A DNA stretch of 50,092 nucleotides from Salinisphaera sp. GTDB lineage: Bacteria > Pseudomonadota > Gammaproteobacteria > Nevskiales > Salinisphaeraceae. Within the stretch, counting starts at the first letter, position 1. The number at the start of each line of letters is the position of its first letter. Location of the stretch: assembly GCF_002729955.1 (NCBI RefSeq), contig NZ_PBYA01000009.1, positions 1 through 50,092 on the forward strand. Direction: 5' to 3'. The translations under genes were made by a program, and so were the position numbers. The notes beneath the pieces were generated by a model. That model searched no databases. It had not been told where the DNA came from and saw only the letters and a list, made by a program, of their open reading frames with translations. Positions 33,116-42,137 of this stretch are shown piece after piece.

Positions 33116-34324
33116 TTATCCGCTCCAGGCCGAGGCGTAGTCGTCGATATCCACACCGTACGCGCCATTGGCCAGCGTGCGCACGATACGGAAATTGGGG
33201 AAGCGATTGAGATCGCGCACGCGCTGTGGGAAATAACGGCGCTTTCGGTGGTCGAGCACCACCAGCATCAGCGGCCGTTTCTGGCCGGGATCGCCGGGCA
33301 CGACAAAGCCGACTTCGCCGGTGTTGAGTTCGATCAGGCTGCCGACCGGATAGGCGCCGAGCGTGTGTACGAATCGGTCCAGCAGCGCCGGGTTGAAGTC
33401 ACCCTGGCTGCGGCTCATGAGCTTCATCACTTCGCCGGGCGAACGGCTTTGCTGATAGACACGGTCGCTGGTCATGGCGTCGTACACATCGGCGATCGCC
33501 ACGATCTGGGCGTAGTACGAAATCTCGTCGCCTTTCAGACCGCCGGGATAGCCACGACCGTTCATGCGCTCGTGGTGCTCGAGTACGATGCGCAGGCTAT
33601 CGCGCGACAGCTGTGAGCCCTGTTCGAGCAGTTGCACACCATATTGCGGGTGCTGCTTGATCACCTCGAATTCCGCGGTCGACAGACGCGCGGGCTTATG
33701 GAGGATGTCCATCGGCACCTTCATCTTGCCGATATCGTGCAAGAGAGCGCCCACGCCCATTTCCTCGACCTCGGTTTCGGGCTCGCCCATGGTCGTGGCC
33801 AGCGCAACCGAGAGCATGCACACGTTCATGCTGTGCAGCGCCGTGTACTCGTCGCGATTCTTGAGATTGGTGAACCACACCAATGCATCCGGATTGCGCG
33901 ATACGCTGGCCATCATCTGCACCACGAGTTCGCGTGCATCGCCTTCGTCCACGGCATGACCGGCGCGGGCATCGGCCTGGATCGAGCGCACGAAATCCCG
34001 GGCCTGTTCGCGAATGAGTCGTGCCTGGGCGAGCTCGGCGCTGAAACTCTGGGGCGACCGGCTGTAGACCGCGGCCGGCGCGAGCCCGCGCCGGGAGAAG
34101 CCGGCCGGCTCAGGGCGTGCCGGCAGCGGGATGCGATTGGGCTTCGGTGGCGCCGAGATATAGACATATTCGACCTGACGGCTCAGGCGTTCGATATCGG
34201 CGCGCGATTTGATATGCACACCTTCGAGCGGATAGTCCGTTTCCAGCCAGGGACGATCCAGTGCCTCCACGTACATGCCGGGTTCCAGCTCCGTGACCGG
34301 TATCTTTTTGGCATAACGCAGCAT
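33116..34324 (-). CDS. HD-GYP domain protein (probable c-di-GMP phosphodiesterase) with DUF3391
   Basis: Expected to hydrolyse cyclic di-GMP. The 402-aa protein has an N-terminal DUF3391 region (about 1-120, with VEALDRPWLETDYPLEGV) followed by an HD-GYP domain. In that domain, HSMNV, HDIGK (196-200), HHERMNGRGYPGG (250-262, containing the GYP signature) and IADVYDAMTSDR all match. All metal ligands seem present, so it is likely active. There is no membrane segment, so it is soluble. Start at ATG 34322-34324; the longer frame adds a basic N-terminus without support. It converges on no gene and follows the IclR promoter region. Confidence 0.93.
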   Translation of the reverse strand: MLRYAKKIPVTELEPGMYVEALDRPWLETDYPLEGVHIKSRADIERLSRQVEYVYISAPPKPNRIPLPARPEPAGFSRRGLAPAAVYSRSPQSFSAELAQARLIREQARDFVRSIQADARAGHAVDEGDARELVVQMMASVSRNPDALVWFTNLKNRDEYTALHSMNVCMLSVALATTMGEPETEVEEMGVGALLHDIGKMKVPMDILHKPARLSTAEFEVIKQHPQYGVQLLEQGSQLSRDSLRIVLEHHERMNGRGYPGGLKGDEISYYAQIVAIADVYDAMTSDRVYQQSRSPGEVMKLMSRSQGDFNPALLDRFVHTLGAYPVGSLIELNTGEVGFVVPGDPGQKRPLMLVVLDHRKRRYFPQRVRDLNRFPNFRIVRTLANGAYGVDIDDYASAWSG

Positions 34325-34757
34325 GCAGGGACGAAACCTCGATCGGCGATCACGCCATTCTAGGCGCTCGCAAGCCTTCTTGCGACGCTGTATCGGCCTA
34401 TCTTGCCGTGGTGAAAGCACTTTGCGCCGGTGACCCGGCAGCTTGGCCGGGTATCCGGCTGGTCTGCGCAGGTTTGGCTCGCGACAGGGCGAGGCTGAAT
34501 CGTCAATTGGTCTTATGTGCCGAACGATTGTGCGGTCTGCGTGTTGCGGCCGAACACGCCAAAAGCCCAGCCGGAAAGCGGCCCGGCGGGCATGACGATC
34601 CCAAGCCGCTCGCGGGGCGGGCTATGCGATGGCGGTGCTCGGCGATAATGAATTGTCGTTTCACGAACAACATGATTAGCTTGGCAGCTGTCTCGCGCCG
34701 GGGGTGAACAGTCGGCCGGCGCGTGCATCTCGTATTACTTTTGCAGGGGATAGGTGC
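34325..34757. other. 433-bp intergenic region between the HD-GYP and lactate permease genes
   Basis: It contains the leftward HD-GYP promoter and the rightward permease promoter. Short frames on both strands lack domains or start signals. I see no clear operator or RNA structure. Confidence 0.4.
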
Positions 34758-36452
34758 ATGGTTTCTTTGACGATGTCGCTGCTCGCGTTCGTCCCGCTGG
34801 TGCTGGCCGGCGTGTTGTTGATTGGTTTCAGGTTTCAGGCGCGCACCGCGATGCCGGTGGTGTTCATCGTGACCGTGCTCATCGCCTTGCTGGCCTGGGA
34901 TATGAGTGTCACCCGGGTGGTGGCCTCCAGCCTGCAGGGGCTGATGCTCACGATCTCAATTCTGTGGATCATCTTCGGCGCGATCCTGCTGCTCAATACG
35001 CTCAAGCATTCCGGCGGTATCGCGGCGATTCGTAATGGCTTTTCCGGCATCAGTCCGGATCGGCGTATTCAGGCGATCATCGTCGCCTGGCTGTTCGGCT
35101 GCTTTATCGAAGGCGCTTCGGGTTTTGGTACCCCGGCCGCGGTCGCCGCGCCGCTGATGGTGGCGTTGGGTTTCCCGGCGCTGGCGGCGGTGGTTGTGGG
35201 CATGATGATTCAGTCCACGCCGGTCTCCTTTGGCGCGGTGGGCACGCCGATCATCGTCGGCGTGGCTGGCGGGCTGCACAAGGATCAGATTTCCGAGCAG
35301 CTGACGGCCAACGGCTCGGACTGGGCCAGCTATTTCCAGCTGATTACCTCCGAAGTGTCCATCACCCATGCGATCTGCGGCATTCTCATGCCGTTGATCA
35401 TGGTGACGGTCATGGCCCGTTTCTTCGGTGAGCGCAAGTCCTGGAGCGACGGTCTGGAAGTCGCGCCGTTCGCGCTATTCGCCGGGGTGAGCTTCGTCGT
35501 GCCCTATGCGCTGGCCGGCATCTTTCTGGGACCTGAGTTTCCGTCCATGATCGGTGCCATGGTGGGCCTGGCGATCGTGGTACCGGCGGCCCGCCGCGGT
35601 TTTCTGATTCCGTCCCAGCCCTGGGATTTTCCGAATGAGAGCCAGTGGCCGGCCGAATGGGTCGGCAACATGGAGATCAAGGCCGATCACGTGGCCGGGC
35701 GCACGCCGCTCACGCCCACGATGGGCTGGGCGCCGTATGTATTGCTGGCGATTCTGCTGGTGATTTCGCGCACCGTGGAGCCGATCACCAACGCGCTCAA
35801 GGCCGTGGCGATCAGCTGGAGCGATATCCTCGGTCAGGCGGGTATTTCGGGTTCGATTCAGCCGTTGTATCTGCCCGGTGGCATCATCTGTATGGCCGTG
35901 CTGATCACATTCTTCCTGCACCGCATGCGTGGTGGCGCCATGGGCGCGGCGTTCAAGGAATCCACCAACACGATTCTCGGCGCTGGTTTCGTGCTCATCT
36001 TCACGATTCCGATGGTGCGTATTCTCATCAACTCGGGCGTGAACGGTTCGGATCTGGTGTCGATGCCGGTGGCCATGGCCCAACTGGTGGCCGACGGCGT
36101 GGGTCATATCTATCCGTTGTTCGCGCCGGCCGTGGGTGCCCTGGGTGCCTTCATCGCCGGTTCGAATACGGTGTCGAACCTCATGCTTAGCGACTTCCAG
36201 TTCAACGTGGCCGCCACGCTGGGACTGTCGACCGCGATGATGGTGGCGCTGCAGGCCGTCGGTGCGGCTGCCGGCAACATGATCGCGATCCACAACGTGG
36301 TCGCGGCTTCGGCTACGGTCGGGCTGCTCGGGCGTGAAGGCACGACCCTGCGCAAGACGCTGTTGCCCACGCTCTACTACTGCCTGCTCAGTGGCGTGAT
36401 CGGTCTGATCGCGTTCTATGGCATCGGCGTGGTCGACGGCTTGATGAACTAG
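34758..36452 (+). CDS. lctP: L-lactate permease (LctP family)
   Basis: An inner-membrane transporter that imports lactate, and often glycolate, with protons. The 564-aa protein has about 12-14 hydrophobic helices and LctP blocks: [56 protein letters not shown] and the C-terminal [20 protein letters not shown]. The length is normal for the family. AGGGG lies 10 nt before the ATG; the frame is open upstream to 34704 without a better start. A strong terminator follows. A GlcG-type gene is next on the same strand, as is common near lactate and glycolate loci. Confidence 0.95.
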   Translation: MVSLTMSLLAFVPLVLAGVLLIGFRFQARTAMPVVFIVTVLIALLAWDMSVTRVVASSLQGLMLTISILWIIFGAILLLNTLKHSGGIAAIRNGFSGISPDRRIQAIIVAWLFGCFIEGASGFGTPAAVAAPLMVALGFPALAAVVVGMMIQSTPVSFGAVGTPIIVGVAGGLHKDQISEQLTANGSDWASYFQLITSEVSITHAICGILMPLIMVTVMARFFGERKSWSDGLEVAPFALFAGVSFVVPYALAGIFLGPEFPSMIGAMVGLAIVVPAARRGFLIPSQPWDFPNESQWPAEWVGNMEIKADHVAGRTPLTPTMGWAPYVLLAILLVISRTVEPITNALKAVAISWSDILGQAGISGSIQPLYLPGGIICMAVLITFFLHRMRGGAMGAAFKESTNTILGAGFVLIFTIPMVRILINSGVNGSDLVSMPVAMAQLVADGVGHIYPLFAPAVGALGAFIAGSNTVSNLMLSDFQFNVAATLGLSTAMMVALQAVGAAAGNMIAIHNVVAASATVGLLGREGTTLRKTLLPTLYYCLLSGVIGLIAFYGIGVVDGLMN

Positions 36453-36473
36453 ATCGTCGACCGGCGAGAGAGA

Positions 36474-36500
36474 ACGGCCCGCTCCGGCGGGCCGTTTTCG
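36474..36500 (+). terminator. Rho-independent terminator after lctP
   Basis: ACGGCCCGC (36474-36482) pairs perfectly with GCGGGCCGT (36487-36495), followed by TTTCG and TTTG. It lies 22 nt after the lctP stop. Confidence 0.88.
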
Positions 36501-36585
36501 TTTGTCACGCCGTTCGCCGAGCGCTTGAATACAGCGTTTATAGTAGTGGCCGTAACAACATCCATTTAATTATCGGGATATGCCC

Positions 36586-36993
36586 ATGAAACAGAAATCC
36601 GTTATCACCCTCGACGATGCCCACGCCATTCTCGATGCGGCTCAGAAGGAAGCCGAGAGCCAGGGCTGGAACGTGGCGATCGCGGTCGTCGACGACGGCG
36701 GCCATCTTGTGGCACTGCGCCGCCTTGATGGCTGTGCGCCGATGGGCAGCTATGTGGCGACCGAAAAAGCGCGCAGCGCGGCACTGGGTGGCAAGGAAAC
36801 CCAGGCATTCGAAGACATGATCAACGGCGGCCGTGCGGCGTTTCTATCGGTGCCGGAACTCAAGGCGACGATGACGGGCGGCGTGCCGGTCATGGTCGAC
36901 GGCCAGCTTGCTGGCGCGGTCGGCGTATCCGGCGTCAAGCCCGATCAGGACGCACAGACCGCCAAGGCGGGTGTGGCCTCGGTCACCGGCTGA
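36586..36993 (+). CDS. GlcG/HbpS-family heme-binding-like protein
   Basis: A 135-aa single-domain protein of the GlcG/HbpS fold (formerly DUF336). It has the characteristic ITLDDAHAILDAAQKEAESQ, NVAIAVVDDGGHLVALRRLD and GVPVMVDGQLAGAVGVSGVK segments. Members are found next to glycolate, lactate and diol genes, and some bind heme or cobalamin; the biochemical role is unsettled. Start at ATG 36586 because GGGA is well spaced from it; an in-frame ATG two codons earlier is too close to the SD. It has its own upstream region after the lctP terminator and is followed by a second terminator. Confidence 0.9.
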   Translation: MKQKSVITLDDAHAILDAAQKEAESQGWNVAIAVVDDGGHLVALRRLDGCAPMGSYVATEKARSAALGGKETQAFEDMINGGRAAFLSVPELKATMTGGVPVMVDGQLAGAVGVSGVKPDQDAQTAKAGVASVTG

Positions 36994-37016
36994 TCACGCG
37001 GGACGCGCTACGATAC

Positions 37017-37046
37017 AAGGCGTGGGCTGCGGCCCGCGCCTTTTTT
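37017..37046 (+). terminator. Rho-independent terminator after the GlcG-type gene
   Basis: AAGGCGTGGGC (37017-37027) pairs with GCCCGCGCCTT (37032-37042) with one G-T pair, loop TGCG, followed by a run of six Ts. It also lies just before the convergent sulfotransferase stop. Confidence 0.85.
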
Positions 37047-37072
37047 ATGCCCGCGGTTGGTGCCCGCGCGGG

Positions 37073-38233
37073 TCAGCGATAGCCATACCGTGCCGCCACC
37101 GGCCCGGTTATATCGTGGATCAGGCGTAATTCGGCATCGCTGAAGGCCGGTTTGTAATAGCCCGGCAGGCGCAGGCGCTCGGCCGCGCGTTCGAGGGCGT
37201 GGGCGTCGATATTCAGCCCGCAATGCGCATAGAAGCGTTCGAGCACGGCGCGCGAATCGCCACATAAATCTTCATAGCGAATGATCAGCGCCGCGTCTGC
37301 GAGTTGTGGATCGCGGGCAAGGCGTGCATCGACATCGGCATAGATCATCGCCCAGTAGCGCGCCCAGCCCTCGACTTCCTCACCGTCGGCCCAGAGCTGA
37401 CGGATATGGTCGATCGTGTCGTCGTCGCCGGTATGGATCGGGCGTCGGTCGAGGCCGAACTCGAAATGGCCGACACGGCGCATATGTTCCAGCGCACGCG
37501 GATGCGCGGTCTCGCCGGCTTCGAACAGGGTCTGCTGTTTCATCAGCGAGGCGATATGCCAGACCGGATCGCGTACCGGCAGCACAAACCGTGCATCGGC
37601 AAAAATCGATTGCAGATATTGCAGCCGCATCAGGTTGTAATTGCCCTTGGCGGCATAACGCGCACGCCCGCGAATCGCCAGCAGCTTGCGAATATGGTCG
37701 CGATAGAACTGTTCGAACTCGGGATTGCGGGTATCGGCATCGAGCACGCTGCTATGCGCGCTATCGTGGATATGCTCGAAAAACGCCATCCAAAGCACTT
37801 CCTCGAAGGCTTCCGGGCTTTGTGAGGTCACCGCGATGCCGTCGCCATGCGCGCGTTCGGTGGCGGTTTCGGCGTTCTGCGGTACCCGCGCCAGCCAGCG
37901 ATCCCACAGCCAGGGCGTGAAAACCGGCGGAAAATCCCGATAGCGGTGGGTCGCCACCTGCGGGTGCTCGGCCAGCAGTTCGAGCAGGATGGTCGTACCC
38001 GAACGCGCGAGCCCGGCGACATAGATCGGGGCCACGATCGAGATGTCCTCGATCGCCTCGGCGGCCATGCGGGTATCGAAATTGCCCAGCTTGATGGCAG
38101 CACGCGGATGCCGATGCTGCCAGCCGCCCACGCGGTGCATCCAGGTGGGCACGGCAAAGCCGGCAATGGCGGCTTCGCTGGGCTGCGAGCGCGCGGTGCG
38201 CGCCGTGTCGTTTGTCTGTGGGATCGTGCTCAT
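37073..38233 (-). CDS. PAPS-type sulfotransferase family protein
   Basis: A 386-aa sulfotransferase. The 5'-phosphosulfate-binding loop is GLARSGTTILLELLAEHP at residues 74-91, and the 3'-phosphate-binding block is LPVRDPVWHIASL at 218-230 with the conserved Arg and Ser. LIIRYEDLCGD near residue 330 is the usual third block. It transfers sulfate from PAPS to a hydroxyl or amine of an unknown acceptor; there is no signal or membrane segment. The start at 38231-38233 overlaps the stop of the upstream membrane-protein gene (ATGA), so the two are coupled. It is the last gene of a four-gene minus-strand group that begins with an arylsulfotransferase-like gene. Confidence 0.9.
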   Translation of the reverse strand: MSTIPQTNDTARTARSQPSEAAIAGFAVPTWMHRVGGWQHRHPRAAIKLGNFDTRMAAEAIEDISIVAPIYVAGLARSGTTILLELLAEHPQVATHRYRDFPPVFTPWLWDRWLARVPQNAETATERAHGDGIAVTSQSPEAFEEVLWMAFFEHIHDSAHSSVLDADTRNPEFEQFYRDHIRKLLAIRGRARYAAKGNYNLMRLQYLQSIFADARFVLPVRDPVWHIASLMKQQTLFEAGETAHPRALEHMRRVGHFEFGLDRRPIHTGDDDTIDHIRQLWADGEEVEGWARYWAMIYADVDARLARDPQLADAALIIRYEDLCGDSRAVLERFYAHCGLNIDAHALERAAERLRLPGYYKPAFSDAELRLIHDITGPVAARYGYR

Positions 38234-38946
38234 TCGATTTTCGCCCATTTGTAGATCGCGAGTGAGACGATGAACATCACCGGAATGAATACGAACAGCC
38301 AGGAATGCATCCAGGCCGGGCCGAAGGGGATGACCTCCAATACGGGCAGATCGATACGAATCTGTTCGACCGGCGCGTCCTCGGGCAGATAGCCAAGCGG
38401 GTTCTCGGCCAGCCAGTGCCACCAGGGCTGTTTGGTGACGATGCCCACCGGCGCGGTCATATCGAATTGCGCGATCGGCGCGCCCGCGTCGCCGACGCTG
38501 ATTTTTGCCGGCTGGGTCCGATCGTCCCAGTGCGTGGCCACGCCTTCGGGAACGGTCGTGATCGCCGGTGCCTGGCCAGGCGCGGGCAGCGTATGGCCGT
38601 AATGGGTTTCGGCCCAGAGCAACAGGGCCAGTAACGGCAGAATCGCCAGTAGCGTGCCCGGCACGACGAGCCCGACATGGCGGAACGCGGTCGTGAACTG
38701 CTTCTTGATCAACGGCCCGGCATCGGCGAAATCACCATCGAATGCGTTCAGGCGCTGGCGTGCGGCCTTGGCATCGCGCTTGGCCTGGCCGATACGTGCC
38801 TGCGGCGAACACAGCTTGTATAAAAACATGGTCAGCACCGAGCCCAGAACGGCCCAGACCGCCAGACGCAGGGCGGCGGGCATAAAGCTCGCCATGGCGG
38901 CATCCAGGCCGTTGAACAACGGTGCCGGTAGATCGAATAGCCCCAT
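38230..38946 (-). CDS. Unknown membrane protein of the sulfotransferase cluster
   Basis: A 238-aa protein with an N-terminal membrane helix (ALRLAVWAVLGSVLTMFLYK), then a basic, helical cytoplasmic-type segment (about 45-75). A second hydrophobic hairpin follows (VVPGTLLAILPLLALLLWAE), then a periplasmic-type domain with two conserved-looking Trp clusters (KQPWWHWLAENPLG) and a C-terminal helix (SWLFVFIPVMFIVSLAIYKW). The order of helix, charged coil, helix pair recalls YidC/DUF106-like insertases, but the resemblance is weak. It is translationally coupled to the sulfotransferase and lies 60 nt after the small membrane-protein gene. Function unknown. Confidence 0.75.
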   Translation of the reverse strand: MGLFDLPAPLFNGLDAAMASFMPAALRLAVWAVLGSVLTMFLYKLCSPQARIGQAKRDAKAARQRLNAFDGDFADAGPLIKKQFTTAFRHVGLVVPGTLLAILPLLALLLWAETHYGHTLPAPGQAPAITTVPEGVATHWDDRTQPAKISVGDAGAPIAQFDMTAPVGIVTKQPWWHWLAENPLGYLPEDAPVEQIRIDLPVLEVIPFGPAWMHSWLFVFIPVMFIVSLAIYKWAKIE

Positions 38947-39006
38947 CCTGTGCTGTCCTTTTCGTCGTGGCCCGACCGCCTTCGCGCGGCCGGGCCATCG
39001 CGATGG

Positions 39007-39306
39007 CTAAGAGCGGCTCGGGCCGTTGCCGGCTTCGTTGCCGTGCGTCGACGCGGTGGGTTGTTCGCTGCGGGCCGCGGCCTCGGCTTTCTTGCGACGG
39101 CGCATGCGCCGTATTGGCCACAACACGACGAACAGCAACGCCGCACCGATGGCGGCCACCACGCCCCAGAGCGCGCCCAGTAGACTCAGGCCCGCGCCGG
39201 GCCCGACATAGGCCTGGGCGGCGGCGAACGGGGCGAGCATGAGCGCGATCGCCAGGCTCGAGCGCAGCAGCGGTGCGGTTGGGGTACGGGTTTCGTGCTT
39301 ATCCAT
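39007..39306 (-). CDS. Small membrane protein with YVGPGAG motif
   Basis: A 99-aa protein with an N-terminal signal-like helix (SSLAIALMLAPFAAAQA), the motif AYVGPGAGLSLLG, a second helix (LWGVVAAIGAALLFVVLW) and a strongly basic RRMRRRKK followed by a polar tail. Small proteins with a YVGPGAG start after the signal peptide occur near arylsulfotransferase and phosphotransferase genes. It starts 10 nt after the arylsulfotransferase-like gene and precedes the unknown membrane protein. Function unknown; a membrane partner of the sulfation group is plausible. Confidence 0.78.
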   Translation of the reverse strand: MDKHETRTPTAPLLRSSLAIALMLAPFAAAQAYVGPGAGLSLLGALWGVVAAIGAALLFVVLWPIRRMRRRKKAEAAARSEQPTASTHGNEAGNGPSRS

Positions 39307-39316
39307 GACAGACCTC

Positions 39317-40648
39317 CTAGGGCGTTTGGATGCTTTCGCGAAAAGCCGGCTCCAGATCTTCGGCGCGCAGCCGCTGACCGGAGGAGACGACCGGGATGTA
39401 CTGGTTCTGGTCGCCCCCGCGTACCGGATTGATGAACTCCCACACGATGTCGCCGTTGGGCGCGACTTCGAACAGTCGGCCGCCGTCGGACTCGGTGATC
39501 AGACGATTGCCGTTGGGCAGGGTCGTCATCGCGCCGCGCAGGCGGCTGGCGAAGGGATGCTCCGCGCTGCCCTCGTAGCGCCATACGATCTGTTCGTTTT
39601 CCGGATCGACTTCGAGCGCGCGGGTCATGTTGTCGGCCTGGAAATGACCGTAGTTGTCGAACAGGGTGAAGTGGCCGTTGGGCAGTGCGCGGGCGAAATG
39701 CTGACCCAGCCAGGAGCCGGCCATCGCCCAGGTCATCTGGCCGGTATTCAGGTCGATGAGCGCCGGCGTGCCGGGGTGTCGAAACGACACCAGCACTTGA
39801 TTGCCACGGCCCTTGGCCGGGGCGAAGTTCTTCGCCAGTTCGTCATCGATGAACTGCACGCTATTGGTATGCAGCGGGTCTTCGAGGGCGAAATGGGCGA
39901 TATTGGTCAGCAGCGGCTGATAGCGCGACTCGTAAAAGGCCTCGAACAGCGGGATCTTGGCCTGTTCTTCGCCCGTATTGCCGTCGAGCACCACCACGTA
40001 ATCGTCGAGAAACGGTTTCGCCAGCGCCGGGAAATTCTCGAAGCGCTTTTCGCTGAAGGCGTGGGTGAGCACGAGCACACGCCCGTCCGGGGCGATATCG
40101 ATATCGTGATGGGTGGCGCCGTGGTATTTCCACAGGACATTGGAATCGGCATCGAGCTTGACCAGGCCATAGCCCCAGGGCGTATCGCCGGCAGCGATAT
40201 AGATCGCCAGCAGATCGCCATTGGGGTACATGATGGCCTTGCGCCAGTACATGAGCGCGTCGTCGCGCGCGCCGCGCCCGTCCGGCGCGGTGTCCCAGAG
40301 CTTGCTGTAGTCCAGCTGCCAGCGATGGACTTCGTTGCCGTCCATATCCACCAGCGACGCATAGGGCGCGCCGCCCGAGGTATACAGCGTATAACCGTTA
40401 TAGGCACGCGCGGGGTCGTTGATGGTGACGCCGCGCTTGTCGGTGCGTGCGCTACGCCACTGGTCGGTCTGTGTGTACCGGTCGTGGATCGAGTCCTGAA
40501 CGATGAGCGCATGACCGGCCTTGTAGGCGTCATTGAGCCATTCGTATGGAAACACCTTGGCGAGCACGACCAGCGTACCGCCGAGAAAGGCGAGAAAGAG
40601 ACAGGCCACGAAAAACGCCGCAAAACCGACGCGATCCGCTTTATCCAT
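39317..40648 (-). CDS. Arylsulfotransferase (ASST)-family protein
   Basis: A 443-aa protein with one N-terminal membrane anchor (about residues 8-33: FAAFFVACLFLAFLGGTLVV) and a beta-propeller domain built from repeats such as LVDMDGNEVHRW, LVKLDADSNVLWKY and FEVAPNGDIVWEF. It contains the conserved His-rich segment GATHHDIDIAPDGRVLVL, as in ASST-family enzymes that transfer sulfate between phenolic compounds using an active-site His in the periplasm. It is first in the minus-strand group with two membrane proteins and a PAPS-type sulfotransferase. Whether it is a true transferase or a propeller sensor is not certain. A complementary-strand frame of similar length is a shadow. Confidence 0.85.
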   Translation of the reverse strand: MDKADRVGFAAFFVACLFLAFLGGTLVVLAKVFPYEWLNDAYKAGHALIVQDSIHDRYTQTDQWRSARTDKRGVTINDPARAYNGYTLYTSGGAPYASLVDMDGNEVHRWQLDYSKLWDTAPDGRGARDDALMYWRKAIMYPNGDLLAIYIAAGDTPWGYGLVKLDADSNVLWKYHGATHHDIDIAPDGRVLVLTHAFSEKRFENFPALAKPFLDDYVVVLDGNTGEEQAKIPLFEAFYESRYQPLLTNIAHFALEDPLHTNSVQFIDDELAKNFAPAKGRGNQVLVSFRHPGTPALIDLNTGQMTWAMAGSWLGQHFARALPNGHFTLFDNYGHFQADNMTRALEVDPENEQIVWRYEGSAEHPFASRLRGAMTTLPNGNRLITESDGGRLFEVAPNGDIVWEFINPVRGGDQNQYIPVVSSGQRLRAEDLEPAFRESIQTP

Positions 40649-40823
40649 TGTTGAACCCTAGCTAAGGGTCCCATACGAACGCTTCGACCCTCGAAGCATC
40701 CGCCCTCGGCCTGACTAAGACCGTAGCACTTTCCTGAAGTTTCCGTCAGGACGGTATTAAATTATTTTCATTTTCGCAGGCGGGGCACTAAGTCTCTGAA
40801 CGCGCAGGCCCTGACCGGTTCGA

Positions 40824-41267
40824 TTAATTGCGATCCACGCGTACGAATACGGCGTCGGTGCCGGTCGCCGAGTCGGTATTCACGGCGACGCGCTTCCACT
40901 CGCCCGCGCGCATGAGCAGTCGTGTCTGGGCATGAAGCTGGCCCTGGGCGATGGCATAGGTGAAGTCGACCGACAGGGCCATATCACCCGAATCGCCGGT
41001 CGCGTCGAACCAGTATTCGAGTACGGCGTCGCGGGTTTCGATATGCTCGCTATCGAGTTCGGCCACGGTGGTCTCGATACGTCGTGGCTTCGCTCCAGCC
41101 GCGGCGGTGGCGGCCGGATCGGCGTTATTGCCGTAGCGGACCTTCAGCGTGAACGGTTTGTGCGTGTTCACGATCGCCGACTGGGCATGGGCGGCGACGG
41201 CAACACCAGCCAGCAATAGTGCCCCCGCAAACATATACAGCCAGAGCGCCAAGTTGCGATTGACCAT
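40824..41267 (-). CDS. Secreted hypothetical protein
   Basis: A 147-aa protein with a signal peptide (LALWLYMFAGALLLAGVAVA, cleavage near AHA) and a small beta-rich mature domain (KPFTLKVRYGNNADP, VLEYWFDATGDSGDMALSVD, HAQTRLLMRAGEWKRVAVNT). AGGGAG lies 7 nt before the ATG. No family recognised. It sits upstream of the ASST-like gene on the same strand but is separated by 175 bp including an AT-rich patch, so it may be a separate unit. Confidence 0.72.
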   Translation of the reverse strand: MVNRNLALWLYMFAGALLLAGVAVAAHAQSAIVNTHKPFTLKVRYGNNADPAATAAAGAKPRRIETTVAELDSEHIETRDAVLEYWFDATGDSGDMALSVDFTYAIAQGQLHAQTRLLMRAGEWKRVAVNTDSATGTDAVFVRVDRN

Positions 41268-41370
41268 GGCGTATCTCCCTCGCTAAATCGTGTTGTTGTG
41301 TGCCCGCTGCCGGGCTTATTGGCATCAGCTCGAGTTATAGCACGCCGCGTGCCGGGCACGCAGCGCGGCA

Positions 41371-42072
41371 TTACCGGCTATAACCGGGTCTGTCAGCGCG
41401 AGAATCGATACGCCCCGGCGTGGCGTCGGCCGTTGCCGTGAGCAGATAACGTGACAGCACGGCCAGTAATGCGCCGTAGAGCGGCAGAAACAGACACAGG
41501 CTGATCAGCAGCTTGAACGCATAATCCACACAGGCGATCTCCAGCCAGTGCTCGGCCATGAACGCATTCGACGAACCAGCAAAGGCAATCGAAAAAAACA
41601 GCAGCGTATCCAGCGCGTTGCCGAATACGGTCGAGGCCGCGGGTGCGACCCACCACTGGCGTAGCGCCCGCAGGCGCTGAAACACGCCGATATCCAGCAA
41701 CTGGCCGAACAGATAGGCACAAAAGCTCGCCAGTGCGATGCGCGCGACCAGCGTATTGAATTCGCCGAGCGCATCGACACCGGCAAATCGCCCGTCGACA
41801 TAGAGCACGGACAACAGATACGACACGACCAGTGCCGGGCCCATGGCCGCGGCCACCACGCGCCGCGCGGTGGCCGCGCCGAGCAAACGTACGGTCAGAT
41901 CGCTGGCCAGGAAGATGAACGGAAAGCTGAACGCGCCCCAGGTCGTATGCCAGCCCAGCAGGGTGAACGGCAACTGCACCAGATAGTTGCTCGCGGCGAT
42001 GACCAGCACATGCAGCCCCGCGAGTACGATCACGATCCGGCGCCGCTGCGCCGCTGATAACGATAACGACAT
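41371..42072 (-). CDS. yhhQ: 7-cyano-7-deazaguanine/queuosine precursor transporter (VUT family)
   Basis: An inner-membrane transporter for queuosine precursors (preQ0/preQ1). The 233-aa protein has about six helices and the strong family signature WGAFSFPFIFLASDLTVRLLG with the conserved Asp and Arg. FCAYLFGQLLDIGVFQRLR and FGNALDTLLFFSIAF follow, all well matched to YhhQ. The length is normal. It lies 65 nt after the stop of the ABC1-type kinase gene on the same strand, but no functional link is evident. Confidence 0.93.
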   Translation of the reverse strand: MSLSLSAAQRRRIVIVLAGLHVLVIAASNYLVQLPFTLLGWHTTWGAFSFPFIFLASDLTVRLLGAATARRVVAAAMGPALVVSYLLSVLYVDGRFAGVDALGEFNTLVARIALASFCAYLFGQLLDIGVFQRLRALRQWWVAPAASTVFGNALDTLLFFSIAFAGSSNAFMAEHWLEIACVDYAFKLLISLCLFLPLYGALLAVLSRYLLTATADATPGRIDSRADRPGYSR

Positions 42073-42137
42073 GCCTGCTTTTCCTTTTTCGTGACGGGGT
42101 GAGGGAACCCGTGGCGTGATCGAACCGCCTGAATCGC

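Noticed and set aside
34408-34728. Short ORFs on both strands before lctP
   Set aside because: No start signals, domains or coding character; they overlap each other.
39239-40654. 471-codon plus-strand frame opposite the ASST-like gene
   Set aside because: Shadow frame; the minus strand has a membrane anchor and propeller repeats.
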